Shown: positions 36,374-46,769, numbered from the stretch's first letter. The stretch: DNA of 64,000 bases from Bacillota bacterium (GCA_023389295.1 JAEWEO010000310.1:1-64000); one strand, 5' to 3'. Notes: generated by a model from the sequence alone, not told the origin. Translations and numbers: made by a program.

Positions 36374-37468
36374 TTAATCTATTTTTACTACGTTTCCTGT
36401 ATTTGCTGATTCTTGTAATGCATCAATTAATTTCTGAATATAGATTCCATGTTCAAAGGTTGAACTACTTTCTCTTTTTCCATTAATCGCATCAACAAAT
36501 TCTTTACCCTGTAAGTAAAAATTGATTAAAAATGGTACTTCAGGCACTTTATCATCTTCCATATACAATTCCTTAGGAACTTCGAGAGTCTTTGCCTCTG
36601 TTTCATAAGCACCGTTAACATCTTTTTTCAAGAAGGTAATTTCAAATGGTTTTTCTCCTCTAAAAATAACTGAGCCGCCGCTTCCATAGATATCTAAGGT
36701 ATGATGTGCACCAATACGGCTAGCTGTAAAGGAAAGTAGGGTTCCCTTCTCAGTCTTAGCATTAAATACAGCAACATCACCATTGGAAACTGCTCCATAC
36801 ACTTCTTTTCCAATCACTTGTCTATCATTTACGAAGGTGTTCTCCATACAGCTTACTTCTGTAATTTTACCTGATTTCTCACGAGTAAACATATCTGCCA
36901 AGTCAAGCATATGGCTTCCAAAATCAGCGATTGCTCCAGGACCGGACAAATCCTCCTGCATTCTCCATTCAAGCTTCACTTGTGGAGCAGCAATTCGATT
37001 TCCTCCTTGGGATTGTCTGATATAATAGATATCTCCCAAAGTTCCATCATCAATCATTTGCTTGATGTATCTCATTGCCGGAATATTGCGGTAGCAAAGA
37101 CCAAGCATACAAACCTTATCCGTTACCTTACTTAATCTTAATCCCTCTTCACATTCTTTCGCATTATTTCCAAAGGGCTTTTCACATAATACATGTTTTC
37201 TAGAATTCAGAGCTTTCACAATAAGCTCATTATGAGTAAAGTTCGGGGTACAAATTATAACAGCATCTGAATTTTCTAGTAGATCTTCATATGACTCACA
37301 TATTTTAGCATCCTCAAGTTCAAACTCTTCTTTATATTTGCCCGCTCTATCCGGTAGAATATCGTAAAGCGCAGTAATCTTTGCGTCTTCCATAAGCTTA
37401 AATGCTTTGATATGTAATTTTGCAATCCCAATGGTATCTCCTGTACCAACAATTCCTATTTTAACCAT
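36374..37468 (-). CDS. Gfo/Idh/MocA family oxidoreductase
   Basis: 364 residues. Rossmann motif KIGIVGTGDTIGIAKLHIKA, family motif CEKPFGNNAKECEEGL and DFGSHMLDLADMF with the conserved His. It differs clearly from the other dehydrogenase of the operon (34445-35467), so the two likely act on different intermediates or form a pair for oxidation and re-reduction. GAAAGGAAGGG lies ahead of the ATG. Confidence 0.88.
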   Translation of the reverse strand: MVKIGIVGTGDTIGIAKLHIKAFKLMEDAKITALYDILPDRAGKYKEEFELEDAKICESYEDLLENSDAVIICTPNFTHNELIVKALNSRKHVLCEKPFGNNAKECEEGLRLSKVTDKVCMLGLCYRNIPAMRYIKQMIDDGTLGDIYYIRQSQGGNRIAAPQVKLEWRMQEDLSGPGAIADFGSHMLDLADMFTREKSGKITEVSCMENTFVNDRQVIGKEVYGAVSNGDVAVFNAKTEKGTLLSFTASRIGAHHTLDIYGSGGSVIFRGEKPFEITFLKKDVNGAYETEAKTLEVPKELYMEDDKVPEVPFLINFYLQGKEFVDAINGKRESSSTFEHGIYIQKLIDALQESANTGNVVKID

Positions 37469-37557
37469 GTTAATAACCCTTCCTTTCTTAAAACCTGCAA
37501 ACTATGACCTCAGGTACAATCTCAAATTTTTATGGCGACAATTTATATCACAAAATC

Positions 37558-38430
37558 CTATCCTATAAATTTTTTCAAATGTTGTCTTCCAAGAATAAGT
37601 CCTTCTTTTACAGCATTTAAATCATGTTCGTAATCAGCATCTTCATGCTCGATACTAATCGTATTGGAGTAACCGAATTGCTTCAACTCAGACAAAAATC
37701 TATCCCAGTCAATTTCTCCTCTTCCAGGTATTCTATAATTGAACCATCTAAAATCCGTTAAAAATCCACTTTCCTTTAATAATTCCCTGTGAATCTGTGT
37801 ATCTTTAGCATGTACGTGGAAAATACGATCTTTGAATTCTTTTATCGGTTCATAAGGATCAATAAACTGCCAAACCAAATGAGAAGGGTCATAAGCAAGT
37901 CCAACATATGGACTGTCTATTAACTGAAAGATTTTTCTCCACATAACCGGTGAGATAGCGATGTTACCCATAAGAGGACAATTCTCAAAGGCAATCTTCA
38001 CCTTTTTCTCTTCTGCCAGTTTAATAATTGGTTCAAAGACAGCAACGAACTTATCCAGACTTCTCTCAGGTATTTTCCTGATTGCATCAGCACGGTCGTA
38101 TACTCCCTCTTCAACACTTTTATCAATACCGGTAGATGTAACTATCTTCTCAATTCCTAATTCACTCGCAAATACAATTCTTTTCTTCAATTCCTCGATA
38201 TGCATCTTTGCTTCGTCTATATCCGTACTAAGATAATTGCGGCAATAGGTAAGTGAACTTATTCCGATTTTTCCTGAATGAATCACTTTTGAATAATTGT
38301 CATAATCCATGGGTAGTGTAGGCCCTACTTCAAGATCTTCAAAGCCGTTTTCACTTGCCCAATCAGCCACTTCAAAAATATCTTTCATTCCTTCCTTTAC
38401 TAGGAAGTTCGTAAGTAATCCAATTTTCAT
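37558..38430 (-). CDS. Sugar phosphate isomerase/epimerase-like TIM barrel
   Basis: 290 residues. Metal-site motifs of the family are FENCPL, GLAYDPSHLVWQF, HVHAKDTQ, and SIEHEDADYEHD at the end. Its ATG overlaps the stop of the upstream chemoreceptor gene by four bases (ATGA at 38427-38430), so it is translationally coupled to it. It begins the enzyme part of the operon. Confidence 0.85.
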   Translation of the reverse strand: MKIGLLTNFLVKEGMKDIFEVADWASENGFEDLEVGPTLPMDYDNYSKVIHSGKIGISSLTYCRNYLSTDIDEAKMHIEELKKRIVFASELGIEKIVTSTGIDKSVEEGVYDRADAIRKIPERSLDKFVAVFEPIIKLAEEKKVKIAFENCPLMGNIAISPVMWRKIFQLIDSPYVGLAYDPSHLVWQFIDPYEPIKEFKDRIFHVHAKDTQIHRELLKESGFLTDFRWFNYRIPGRGEIDWDRFLSELKQFGYSNTISIEHEDADYEHDLNAVKEGLILGRQHLKKFIG

Positions 38431-40541
38431 TTCTTCTTCTCCTCACTTATATTTACGGATTCATCAATATGAAATATACTTACTGCATCCATAAGTAATT
38501 CAGAATCCTCTTTTAGCTGCTCTACAATAGCATTTAATGCATTCACCGTTTGCAACTGATTCGTAGCGCTAACATTTAGCTCTTCCGACGCTGCGGCTGT
38601 TTCTTGTGTCGTAGCCGATATACTTTCAATTGATTTAAATGTATCATTTTTTGCCTTTTCAATTCCATTCACATTGTTTACCATATTGTTCAGATTCTCA
38701 GTTAAATCTCCCACATGTCTATTAATATCCTCGAAAACACTAATCGTCTGTGACAATGCAACATCCTGAGAAGATACTATACTTTCGGCATGTTTTGCAC
38801 TTTTTACTGTTAGCTTTGTCTGACCATTAATTTTAGCAATGATTCTGGCAATTTCAGAAGATGCGTTAATTGATTGTTCTGCCAGTTTTCTAATTTCATA
38901 TGCTACCACGGAAAATCCGCGTCCAAACTCACCAGCTTTGGCTGCTTCAATTGAGGCATTAAGTGACAGAAGATTTGTCTGGTCCGCAATACCGCTCATG
39001 GTTTCTAAGATTACAGAAATTGCTCTTATCTCAATTTCAAGTTTTTCGATATCTTCAATTACCGTTTGTGTGACTTCTTTTGTATCGTTTGCTTTCAACG
39101 AAAGATTATCCACACTACTCATACCATTTTGGACAAGCTCAGATGTATTATTTGCAATTTGTTCGATGTTTTGGGTTCTATCATAAAGATCATTAACCCT
39201 CTCCACAAGATCATTCATCTGCATCAGGCCGGTTTCTGCATCCTCTGCCTGTTGGATTACTCCGTTTTCAATATCCTGAATAGCCTGCACAATACTCTCT
39301 GTAGCTGATACTAAAATCGATGAATTATCCGATAGCATAAACGCCGATTGCGATACTGTAACACTACTGCTTTTCATCTGCCTAATTAATTTTCCCATAC
39401 TCTTAATTACATCATTGATACTTTTGCCAAGGGTACGAAACTCATCATTTCTTTTCACTTTCGTTATGGATGATAAATCACCTTTTTCTACCTGATGAAG
39501 CACAAGGTTTACACCATTCAATGTTTTACCATATCCATTCGCAATGAAACCTCCGAGTACAATTGCAATCAATGCAGCGAATATAATCATGCATATTGTA
39601 ATGTTCTTTAGTTCGTTAGCCTTTGCTAGAATCTCCGTCTTCGGCACAAATGTACATATTGCGTTTCCCGTTTCACCAATTTTTGTATATGTAAATAAAT
39701 ACTCTTTACCCTTTAGCTTAACGTAGTCACTAAAATCTGATGCCATACTTTCATTAATTGATTGAAAAAATGGTTGCTCTGACAGATTAAAATCTACATT
39801 CATATGTTCCGTAAAAACTTCTCTTCCATCACTTGTTATTAGTGCCACAAAACTACCCGTTGGCATATCTGTATTGCTAATGATCTCTTGAATGGATTTC
39901 GTTGCTACATTTATCACCAGGCATCCCATCGGTTGATCTATAAAATTATTAATAACGCCTAAGTAGCTTATAGCATAATCATTTTTTTTACTTCCAGCCA
40001 TCTGATCCAAATACGGATGTTCTCCAATCCACGCCCTACCTGAAGTAGATTTTGCAAGAAGCATACCTTCTTCCTGCATAAATTTATTATAATCAAAGTC
40101 ACTAAAGGAAGTTCCATTGCCTGAGAAATGCTCTCCCTTTTGTGTTAAAATATAGATATTGGAAATAAAATCTTGTGATAGTATCTCTTTTGATACAAGA
40201 GATGTAATTTCACTCCATCTGCTGCTTTGTTCTGTCGCGTTATTTTTATAAAAGTCAGAAAAATATTTAATAACCACTTCATTTTCAACTAATATATCCG
40301 CTGTCTTAATCAAAGTTTTTAGGTTATTATCTAAAAGGTCTGCTTTCCCTTGAGTAGAGGAACGTGCTAAAGATTCATAACTATTAATTAATCCCTGAGA
40401 AGCACTAACATAGGAGATAATACCTAAAGCAATAATTAAGAAAACCGGTACAAAGAATGCTAAAATAAGTTTGTTTCGTATTTTGTTCATCCCAAAATAA
40501 TTTTTTACATTTATAGCTTGAAATTTTCGCATAACCCACAT
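38427..40541 (-). CDS. Methyl-accepting chemotaxis protein
   Basis: 704 residues. TM1 near residues 24-45 ([20 protein letters not shown]), an extracellular Cache-like sensor (~46-305), TM2 near 307-330, a HAMP segment (~332-385) and a cytoplasmic signalling domain with the highly conserved hairpin tip [20 protein letters not shown]. It is a transmembrane chemoreceptor. It is the first gene of an operon with sugar-metabolising enzymes, which suggests that its ligand is the compound they degrade. GGAG lies close to the chosen ATG; an ATG three codons later is also possible. Confidence 0.93.
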   Translation of the reverse strand: MWVMRKFQAINVKNYFGMNKIRNKLILAFFVPVFLIIALGIISYVSASQGLINSYESLARSSTQGKADLLDNNLKTLIKTADILVENEVVIKYFSDFYKNNATEQSSRWSEITSLVSKEILSQDFISNIYILTQKGEHFSGNGTSFSDFDYNKFMQEEGMLLAKSTSGRAWIGEHPYLDQMAGSKKNDYAISYLGVINNFIDQPMGCLVINVATKSIQEIISNTDMPTGSFVALITSDGREVFTEHMNVDFNLSEQPFFQSINESMASDFSDYVKLKGKEYLFTYTKIGETGNAICTFVPKTEILAKANELKNITICMIIFAALIAIVLGGFIANGYGKTLNGVNLVLHQVEKGDLSSITKVKRNDEFRTLGKSINDVIKSMGKLIRQMKSSSVTVSQSAFMLSDNSSILVSATESIVQAIQDIENGVIQQAEDAETGLMQMNDLVERVNDLYDRTQNIEQIANNTSELVQNGMSSVDNLSLKANDTKEVTQTVIEDIEKLEIEIRAISVILETMSGIADQTNLLSLNASIEAAKAGEFGRGFSVVAYEIRKLAEQSINASSEIARIIAKINGQTKLTVKSAKHAESIVSSQDVALSQTISVFEDINRHVGDLTENLNNMVNNVNGIEKAKNDTFKSIESISATTQETAAASEELNVSATNQLQTVNALNAIVEQLKEDSELLMDAVSIFHIDESVNISEEKKK

Positions 40542-40940
40542 AATTCTCCATCTTCTTATAATTTAGAAACAAATCTAAAATTCATCCCCAAATTTATACC
40601 TATCATAGATCACATTGCATTTTCTATATGATACATGCCAATTACTCTATTCATGTATTACTCTTCGATATTACATATTACTACGCAATTTAACATTTTG
40701 AATGATATTCGCATGGGTTATAAATTCACTTCTGTATATTAGTTATCATAACCTCGTATACAGAAGTGTTTTGGTAGAATAGTAGATTAGAGTATATCTA
40801 TTTATTTGGAACATAATGAGTAGATCAGTTTTTTCATAAGCTTAATAAAGATTTGAGATTACTTCATCTTTAGTTTTTTATTTAATTTGTGTTTCTGTTA
40901 TTTGGTTAATTCAATTGATATTAATTCGTCCTTATTTAAT
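40542..40940. other. Intergenic region between the kinase gene and the chemoreceptor operon
   Basis: 399 AT-rich bases with no convincing gene. It should hold the promoter of the chemoreceptor operon; no clear sigma-A or motility-sigma promoter was found. The one structural feature is a perfect 11-bp inverted repeat, ACTTCTGTATA (40728-40738) with TATACAGAAGT (40757-40767), which could end the kinase operon or serve as an operator; neither side has a strong T-run. Confidence 0.4.
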
Positions 40941-42059
40941 TTAGCTAAAGGTTCCTTTAATTCTCTTTATCTCAGAGAGAAGTTCTTCCCTATTTGGCGT
41001 ATGGCTATTGCTTATATAGAACCTTGTTGCAGCATTTGCAATGGCTAATCTTTCTCTTGCATTAAGATTGCCAAGGCAGGACGCGATGTATCCACCATTA
41101 AAAGTGTCACCCGCTCCGGTCGTAATAACCGGTGCTTCACAATAATCTTGTTCTAGCATTTCTATCCCCTCTGATATTGACGAGATTACCGCATAGTTAG
41201 GAGTATGTATGATAAGTTCTCCAAGACCTATCGTTCTTCTGATGTAATCTGTTGATTGTGCCACTTCTTCCATATTATCGATAAATTCTCTATCATAATA
41301 GGAAAATAATATAGCTGCTTCATGTTCATTCAAGCTAAGGCTAACCGGGATTTTATTGTTCATCCTCTCTAACACTTTAAAGGTAGCGAAAATCGCCTCT
41401 TTGCTTCGTTTCTTTATGTTAGCAAAATCAAAGAATAATCTTTTAGGCCCTTTTGTATGGAAATAGTTCTCACTCATCTTGCTAATAAAGTCATCAAAAG
41501 TGGGCATATTCGACCAATATCCGAGTGATACAATATCGGCATCACATAATATCTTAGCTAGTTCGTCATGACCTATAGCATTCACAAAATCATCCCAAGT
41601 AAAGTTTAATAACTCGTCCAGATTCGGCATCATTATTTTTCCGTCAGTAAATTCAAGAATCGTACTAACAACCGGGTCTCCAATGGATATTAGTGTACAT
41701 TTTTCCTTTAAATCATTAAAAATCTTATCAATTCCTTCACTTCCATACATTCCCACTAAGGTAGTTGATAAATCTAAATTTCCTACCGCTTTTCCGGTGT
41801 TGGCAGTAAATCCTCCATAGCTTCGTCTTTTTTTAATTAATTCATTTGCCATACCGCCTTCTTTGCGGTTGACAATAAGCTCACCAAACTTTTGCATTTT
41901 ATCGATTAGTATGTAGTTATTATCGGTGGTTCTTGTTTCAACTACTTTCCATACCTGATCGATAAAACCATCAATTCCAAGGACAACTTTTCCATTAAGA
42001 TTTTGAATATAATTCTCTAAGACTCCCAATTCGGTTGTTGCCCAATTATTACCTTGCAT
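40941..42059 (-). CDS. PfkB-family carbohydrate kinase
   Basis: About 372 residues, longer than the usual ~310. KVVLGIDGFIDQVWKVVE, SYGGFTANTGKAVGNLDL (sugar site) and the C-terminal ATP/catalytic motif TTGAGDTFNGGYIAS identify the ribokinase/PfkB fold. It probably phosphorylates a keto-sugar or sugar phosphate for the aldolase encoded just upstream. The start is uncertain: ATG 42059, or TTG or GTG one to three codons earlier, all fit the AGGATAGGA site. Last gene of the sulfatase-aldolase-kinase operon. Confidence 0.8.
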   Translation of the reverse strand: MQGNNWATTELGVLENYIQNLNGKVVLGIDGFIDQVWKVVETRTTDNNYILIDKMQKFGELIVNRKEGGMANELIKKRRSYGGFTANTGKAVGNLDLSTTLVGMYGSEGIDKIFNDLKEKCTLISIGDPVVSTILEFTDGKIMMPNLDELLNFTWDDFVNAIGHDELAKILCDADIVSLGYWSNMPTFDDFISKMSENYFHTKGPKRLFFDFANIKKRSKEAIFATFKVLERMNNKIPVSLSLNEHEAAILFSYYDREFIDNMEEVAQSTDYIRRTIGLGELIIHTPNYAVISSISEGIEMLEQDYCEAPVITTGAGDTFNGGYIASCLGNLNARERLAIANAATRFYISNSHTPNREELLSEIKRIKGTFS

Positions 42060-42170
42060 CAATTTCACCAATCCTATCCTATGATTTATCCATCTATATT
42101 TCAAAAAAGATTTATCTATATCAGAAGCCTAAAACATCTAATTGCTTCGACTGCAGTCCACTTAAATCTC

Positions 42171-43319
42171 TTATTTTTTATATCTTTTTATCATATCCTC
42201 TGTTGATAATAATTCAACGAGAGATGCCTTTCCTACAGATCCAAATTCAACAATTAGAGTTCCTACAACTTCTTTTACGCCTAATTCAACACTTTCCACA
42301 ATTGCTTGAACGTCATCATCTAATTGTGAACCCTTCATTACTGTATCCATGATAGGAGTTAAGAACACTCTAGGATCAAACGCTGATTTCTTTTCTTCTA
42401 GCAATTGATATATCTGACCGATGGAAGGACTAACTTTCTTCTCCGGATGCTGATAAAAATATTCACGTAGGTTTCTAGTTACTGCCAAACGTAAATCTGT
42501 ATCCACATTAATTTTACCTATACCACAAGCAATGGCTTGTTTAATTTCATTTACTGATATTCCATCTGCATTCTTAATCTCTCCACCAAGAGCATTAATA
42601 TCATCAACGATGTATTTCGGAACAGTTGAAGAACCGTGGGATACCAGTACACCAAAGATTTTTTCATGTCTTAGACATTCTTTGATTGCAATAACAATTT
42701 CCTGTCGCAACTTAACATTCTTACCTTTTACAGCGCCATGCATGGTACCATAGGAAATCGCCAGACAATCCACTTCGGTTTTCTTAAAAAATTCAATTGC
42801 TTTCATTGGATTAGTATAGGTTGATTCCTCCGAGAATACATGATCCTCTACTCCCGCAAGAACACCTAGTTCACCTTCTACGGATACTCCTCGTTCATGT
42901 GCATATTTTACAACCTCACGGGTTAATTCCACATTCTCATCAAACGGTAATGAAGAACCATCGATCATAACTGAGGTATAGCCTCCATCAATAGCTGCTT
43001 TCACGGAATCAAAATCCTTGCCGTGATCTAAATGCAATACAATCGGAACGGAAGAATACGCCCCGTATTTACGGACAGCATCTCCTATGTTTTTTGCTCC
43101 TATACGTTTATCCTCAATGGTTGAGTTTAAGAAGTCTGTTCTTCCTCCCATAAAACCGTTTGCCAGATCTGCTCCCTGTAATATGACAGGGCTTCTTAGC
43201 ATCTCATGAACCTCAATTGCTGCTTTAATCTGTGCTACTGCATTCACATTGAATGCTCCTTGGGCAAAATGATATTTGTCGGTTGCCTCTAAAAGAGGTC
43301 TTAATGGTATAATTGGCAT
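42171..43319 (-). CDS. Class II (zinc) ketose-bisphosphate aldolase
   Basis: 382 residues, with a C-terminal extension beyond the usual ~285-310. Zinc and catalytic motifs are VLHLDHGKDFD (Asp and His), EGELGVLAGVED, SYGTMHGAVKG and VSHGSSTVP, followed by NVDTDLRLAVTRN. It would cleave a phosphorylated ketose to dihydroxyacetone phosphate and an aldehyde. Placed between the kinase and the small unknown gene, it completes an isomerase-kinase-aldolase route. Some sulfo-sugar pathways use enzymes of the same classes, but here sulfate esters are more likely given the sulfatases. Confidence 0.9.
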   Translation of the reverse strand: MPIIPLRPLLEATDKYHFAQGAFNVNAVAQIKAAIEVHEMLRSPVILQGADLANGFMGGRTDFLNSTIEDKRIGAKNIGDAVRKYGAYSSVPIVLHLDHGKDFDSVKAAIDGGYTSVMIDGSSLPFDENVELTREVVKYAHERGVSVEGELGVLAGVEDHVFSEESTYTNPMKAIEFFKKTEVDCLAISYGTMHGAVKGKNVKLRQEIVIAIKECLRHEKIFGVLVSHGSSTVPKYIVDDINALGGEIKNADGISVNEIKQAIACGIGKINVDTDLRLAVTRNLREYFYQHPEKKVSPSIGQIYQLLEEKKSAFDPRVFLTPIMDTVMKGSQLDDDVQAIVESVELGVKEVVGTLIVEFGSVGKASLVELLSTEDMIKRYKK

Positions 43320-43370
43320 AACTTTTCTTTCCTTTCTTCTGCTATCTAAATTAGTAAATCTATACTTGTC

Positions 43371-43607
43371 TTAATCGGCAGGAACCAAAAACTCTTTGAT
43401 CTTATTATAGTCTTCTCCGTCATAACATACGATTTCATAAGACTCTATATCCGGATTACTAAAGACCCTGGTCAATCCTATAAATTGCGTCAGTTTCGAT
43501 GCCAAATTAAGCACATCCTTTTCATCCGTAATTAGTTCTACCCTGCCATGACATGTTTCCAGTGCTCCAAAAAAAGCATCGATATCTTTAATCTGTTTTA
43601 CTCTCAT
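43371..43607 (-). CDS. Small protein of unknown function in the sulfatase operon (HPr-like pattern)
   Basis: 78 residues, with a good AGGGAGG site, so it is a real gene. I do not recognise it for certain. Its length and beta-alpha-beta pattern (GRVELITDEKDVLNLASKLT, then YEIVCYDGED-YNKIKEFL) recall the HPr fold, but the N-terminal half has H only at CHGR and no NGLHARP-type phosphorylation site. It lies between sulfatase and aldolase genes. It could be a regulatory or scaffold protein. Confidence 0.65.
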   Translation of the reverse strand: MRVKQIKDIDAFFGALETCHGRVELITDEKDVLNLASKLTQFIGLTRVFSNPDIESYEIVCYDGEDYNKIKEFLVPAD

Positions 43608-43641
43608 TGTTACTTCCTCCCTTATAAATTTTAACCTGCGT

Positions 43642-45117
43642 TTATTGAAGCCGTCTCATCATCTGCTTCGCCCATGGAGTGGGCTCAAATGGTTTTTTGC
43701 TGCAAATAGGATTTTCAAGCTCCTCTATTTCGGACGGAATCCATCTTTCATCCGGATTATCATAATCGCATTTCATCAGTAAACGAAGCTGTTGCATTAC
43801 CCAGTTCTCATGCACCATCACCTCGTCATAGCTCTTATACGAATTTGCCTTCTGGCGTAGCTTATCTGCAACCTCCGGAAACTTGGCTATCACATTATGT
43901 TCTTCTTTCAAATCATTTTCTAGGTCAAAGAGCACATCATCCTTTTCAAAGCCTGAATAAGTAAAATACTTCCACTTATTAAAGCGTACCATCCTTCCGA
44001 AAGAGGTATCACCATTACTTAAATAGGTGTACAACTCACTAACCACCATTCGATCTTCATCTTTACAACCTTCAAGAAGCTGAGGAGAAAGATCTTTTCC
44101 ATCACCGGCTAAAACCTCCGCTCCGGCCAAATCACAGATTGTTGGGCCAATATCCAAAAGACTGGTTGGATTATTAATCTGCTGCCCGGATAAAATACCA
44201 TCCCCTTGAATTAAGAATGGAATATGAACAGAAGGTTCATAAAATACTTGTTTGCCATAATAGCCATGGGTACCGTTCATGTCGCCATGATCCGAAACAT
44301 AGATAAATATACCTTCATGCCCCGTGCGTTTTAGATACTCTTGAAATGCTTGATAAACTGCTCCGATATGTCTATCCTGCTGCTCAACCAAACCGTAATA
44401 GGCTGCACGTGCTGCCCTCGCCACTTCAGGATCCGCTTCTTGGAATTTACCTTCCAACGCCGGATGTCCAATAAAATCCTCCGAAACATCTTCCAGGCTA
44501 ATCTTATCGTAATAATATTCATATAGATCCGGTGGTGCAACATAAGGAAAATGTGGTCCATAAGTACCTACCGTAATAAGTTGTGGTCTCTCATGTTCCT
44601 GACTCAGGTATTCCAATGCTTCATCTACCACATATCGATCATAAGCTAGAACCGGTGAATCGCCTCCACCGATATAATAAAGTGAGCTATTCTCATCAAA
44701 GCCTGTTACTTTGGACTTCTTTTCTGTTTTTGTTTTGGGGACATTATTGTGATATACCGGAGTTCGTTCTTTTGCGATACGCTTCGCATATCCATGTCGC
44801 TGATCCGGTCCGACAAAATGCATTCGGCCGCATAGAACTGTCTCATATCCGGATACAGTCAGACTATGAAGAAAAGTAGCGCAATCTGAGCTGATAGAAT
44901 TAAAATTAAATAAGACACCATTATTGCTGGGAAGCTGTCCAGAAATCATTGCCGCCCGTGCCGGTACACATAGTGGGCATGCGGTATAAGCATTTGTCAT
45001 CGTGGTTCCTTCTCTAGCAATGCTATCAAGATTAGGAGTTCGTACAATTTCATTTCCTGCATACCCTGCAAGATTATAAGAATGCTGGTCAGACATATAG
45101 AGCAAAATATCTTTCAT
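43642..45117 (-). CDS. Cys-type sulfatase (family S1)
   Basis: About 491 residues, no signal peptide, so intracellular. The formylglycine site is C-V-P-A-R in ACPLCVPARAAMISGQ (near residue 50), preceded by the metal-binding LYMSDQHSYN; YVSDHGDMNGTHG is the second metal-binding motif. Being Cys-type it needs anaerobic sulfatase maturation by a radical-SAM enzyme, not found in this window. It removes sulfate esters from sugars. ATG 45117 is chosen over 45129 because AAAGG directly abuts the latter. First gene of its operon, behind a ROK-type operator. Confidence 0.92.
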   Translation of the reverse strand: MKDILLYMSDQHSYNLAGYAGNEIVRTPNLDSIAREGTTMTNAYTACPLCVPARAAMISGQLPSNNGVLFNFNSISSDCATFLHSLTVSGYETVLCGRMHFVGPDQRHGYAKRIAKERTPVYHNNVPKTKTEKKSKVTGFDENSSLYYIGGGDSPVLAYDRYVVDEALEYLSQEHERPQLITVGTYGPHFPYVAPPDLYEYYYDKISLEDVSEDFIGHPALEGKFQEADPEVARAARAAYYGLVEQQDRHIGAVYQAFQEYLKRTGHEGIFIYVSDHGDMNGTHGYYGKQVFYEPSVHIPFLIQGDGILSGQQINNPTSLLDIGPTICDLAGAEVLAGDGKDLSPQLLEGCKDEDRMVVSELYTYLSNGDTSFGRMVRFNKWKYFTYSGFEKDDVLFDLENDLKEEHNVIAKFPEVADKLRQKANSYKSYDEVMVHENWVMQQLRLLMKCDYDNPDERWIPSEIEELENPICSKKPFEPTPWAKQMMRRLQ

Positions 45118-45154
45118 GGCATGATTCATCCTTTCTATTCGTATAATGCATTTT

Positions 45155-45199
45155 TTAATTAATTTAATTTATTATATCATTTCCATTTTATAAATTCAA
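45155..45199 (-). promoter_or_regulatory. Promoter of the sulfatase-aldolase-kinase operon with overlapping ROK-type operator (site A)
   Basis: Minus strand TTGAAT (45199-45194), 17-base spacer, extended -10 TGA-TATAAT (hexamer 45176-45171). Directly after the -10 comes AATTAAATTAATTAA (45169-45155), the same motif found at the other promoters of this locus. Binding there would block transcription. Confidence 0.75.
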
Positions 45200-45281
45200 T
45201 AACATAAAAACAAATTATAATCTTAACATCTTAAAACTTGTAGTTTTATGATTATTCTGTTATTATATTTATTAATTAATT

Positions 45282-45296
45282 TAATTATTCTATACT
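45282..45296. promoter_or_regulatory. ROK-type operator copy (site B)
   Basis: TTAATTAATTTAATT, identical to site A, lies in the gap between the sulfatase operon and the divergent ROK gene. It is ~85 bases upstream of the sulfatase -35 and ~90 bases upstream of the ROK -35. It could serve as an auxiliary site for looping. Confidence 0.55.
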
Positions 45297-45384
45297 ATTT
45301 TAATGAGCACTTCATAGGCTGTTAGCACTAGGGAAGGATTTTCACAAAAAATTTACAAATTTTATTAGAATTAGTAATAATTGC

Positions 45385-45412
45385 TTGAAATATAGTATAG
45401 TTCGTTTATAAT
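45385..45412 (+). promoter_or_regulatory. Promoter of the ROK regulator gene
   Basis: TTGAAA (45385-45390), 16-base spacer, TATAAT (45407-45412). No copy of the ROK motif overlaps this promoter, so simple autorepression is not indicated. Confidence 0.65.
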
Positions 45413-45484
45413 TAAAGTGAATTTATGTAAGTCACATTATATTAAGATGATTGATATATAATGAATAGAAAGGAAACATATAAC

Positions 45485-46714
45485 ATGCAAATTGCCAATG
45501 GAAATAATCTGTCAAGAGTTAAAGTTACAAACCAGTCAGCAATTCGCCAGATGATTTATCACGATGGTCCAATTTCCAGAATCGAAATATCAGAAAAGCT
45601 ATCTCTCACCCTTCCTACTATTACTACTACCGTCAATTTTCTTCTTTCAAAAGGACTTATCAAAGAAGTGGAGAATAAGAAGACTTCCGAAAAAACCCTC
45701 GGACGTAAGGCATCTTTGATTGATATAGCAGACGATGGCGGATATTTTTTAGGAATTGAGATGCGTGGAGCACTACGCCGCGCTTGTATCACAAATTATC
45801 GTGGAAAATTATTAAAAACCATTGCAGATGATACCCCCTATAGTGATTACGACGAAGCAATTACAGAGACCTGTGAACTGGTGAAAAAACTACTGCGCTC
45901 CAGTAAGATTCCAAAGACTAAAATAACAGGTATCGGTTTATGTCTGCCAGGTCTTGTTAACCGCAATGAAGGGACTCTGACTGTTCATCCAGGCTATGGA
46001 TGGGAAAACAAAGATATCCGAGGAGACGTATCCAGACTACTTAACTACAGCGGACCCATCTCCATAGAAAATAATGCCTGCGCAAGGGCTTATGGTTCCT
46101 ACTTATTTAATCATGAACTTATGGATAATTACCCGTCTTTTGCGTATTTCTTAGTTTCAACAGGTATTGCCTGTCCTCTAATGTATACTCATCTTCGTTT
46201 CCATGAATCAATTATAGGTCAGGGCGAGGTCGGGCATATGATCATTGACTCCAAAGGACCTGTCTGCAATTGTGGAAATCACGGTTGTCTTGAAGCTTTT
46301 TCCAGCGAACTGGCAATTATCTCTAATTGTGCGGATGAAATCCGCAAAGGAAATGCAACTATCCTTCGACAAATTTGCAACAATGTTGAAGCTCCAACGA
46401 TATATGAAATATTGGAGGCACAGTCCGAAGGTGACCAAAGTGTAAATACTATTTTAGAGAATTCGATTTTTCAACTAGGTATTGCGATTGCCAATATTGA
46501 TAATTTTGTTAAACCACATTGTATTCTAATTGACAGCCACCTTTTTAAAAATCAGAAGAATCAGAATCAGCTCATGAAAGTGATTCATCAAAATCTTTAT
46601 ACGGCTACCAATATGGATACAAACTTTATCTTTGTTGAACCAAACGAATTCAGCGGCGCTGAAGGTGCAGCTGCCGTAGCGGTGCAAAATGATCTTAAGA
46701 CCTTTATCGAATAA
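45485..46714 (+). CDS. ROK-family transcriptional regulator (NagC/XylR type)
   Basis: About 409 residues. An N-terminal winged helix-turn-helix (residues ~12-65: QSAIRQMIYHDGPISRIEIS, with SLTLPTITTTVNFLLSKGLI as recognition region) joins a ROK sugar-kinase-like domain with the zinc motif CNCGNHGCLEAF. Such proteins are sugar-responsive repressors. ATG 45485 is preferred over 45461 because AAAGGA lies between them. It is encoded divergently from the sulfatase operon and is the best candidate for the protein that binds the repeated TTAATTAATTTAATT sites. Confidence 0.93.
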   Translation: MQIANGNNLSRVKVTNQSAIRQMIYHDGPISRIEISEKLSLTLPTITTTVNFLLSKGLIKEVENKKTSEKTLGRKASLIDIADDGGYFLGIEMRGALRRACITNYRGKLLKTIADDTPYSDYDEAITETCELVKKLLRSSKIPKTKITGIGLCLPGLVNRNEGTLTVHPGYGWENKDIRGDVSRLLNYSGPISIENNACARAYGSYLFNHELMDNYPSFAYFLVSTGIACPLMYTHLRFHESIIGQGEVGHMIIDSKGPVCNCGNHGCLEAFSSELAIISNCADEIRKGNATILRQICNNVEAPTIYEILEAQSEGDQSVNTILENSIFQLGIAIANIDNFVKPHCILIDSHLFKNQKNQNQLMKVIHQNLYTATNMDTNFIFVEPNEFSGAEGAAAVAVQNDLKTFIE

Positions 46715-46769
46715 CAGAAGTTCTCTTTCCATCAATATTTCTCTGCTACCATCATGATTCATAGTACGA

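Noticed and set aside
40941..45117. Sulfoquinovose-type sulfo-glycolysis (isomerase, PfkB kinase, class II aldolase)
   Set aside because: The enzyme classes fit, but there is no sulfoquinovosidase-type GH31, no sulfolactaldehyde enzyme and no sulfonate exporter, while two sulfate-ester sulfatases are present.
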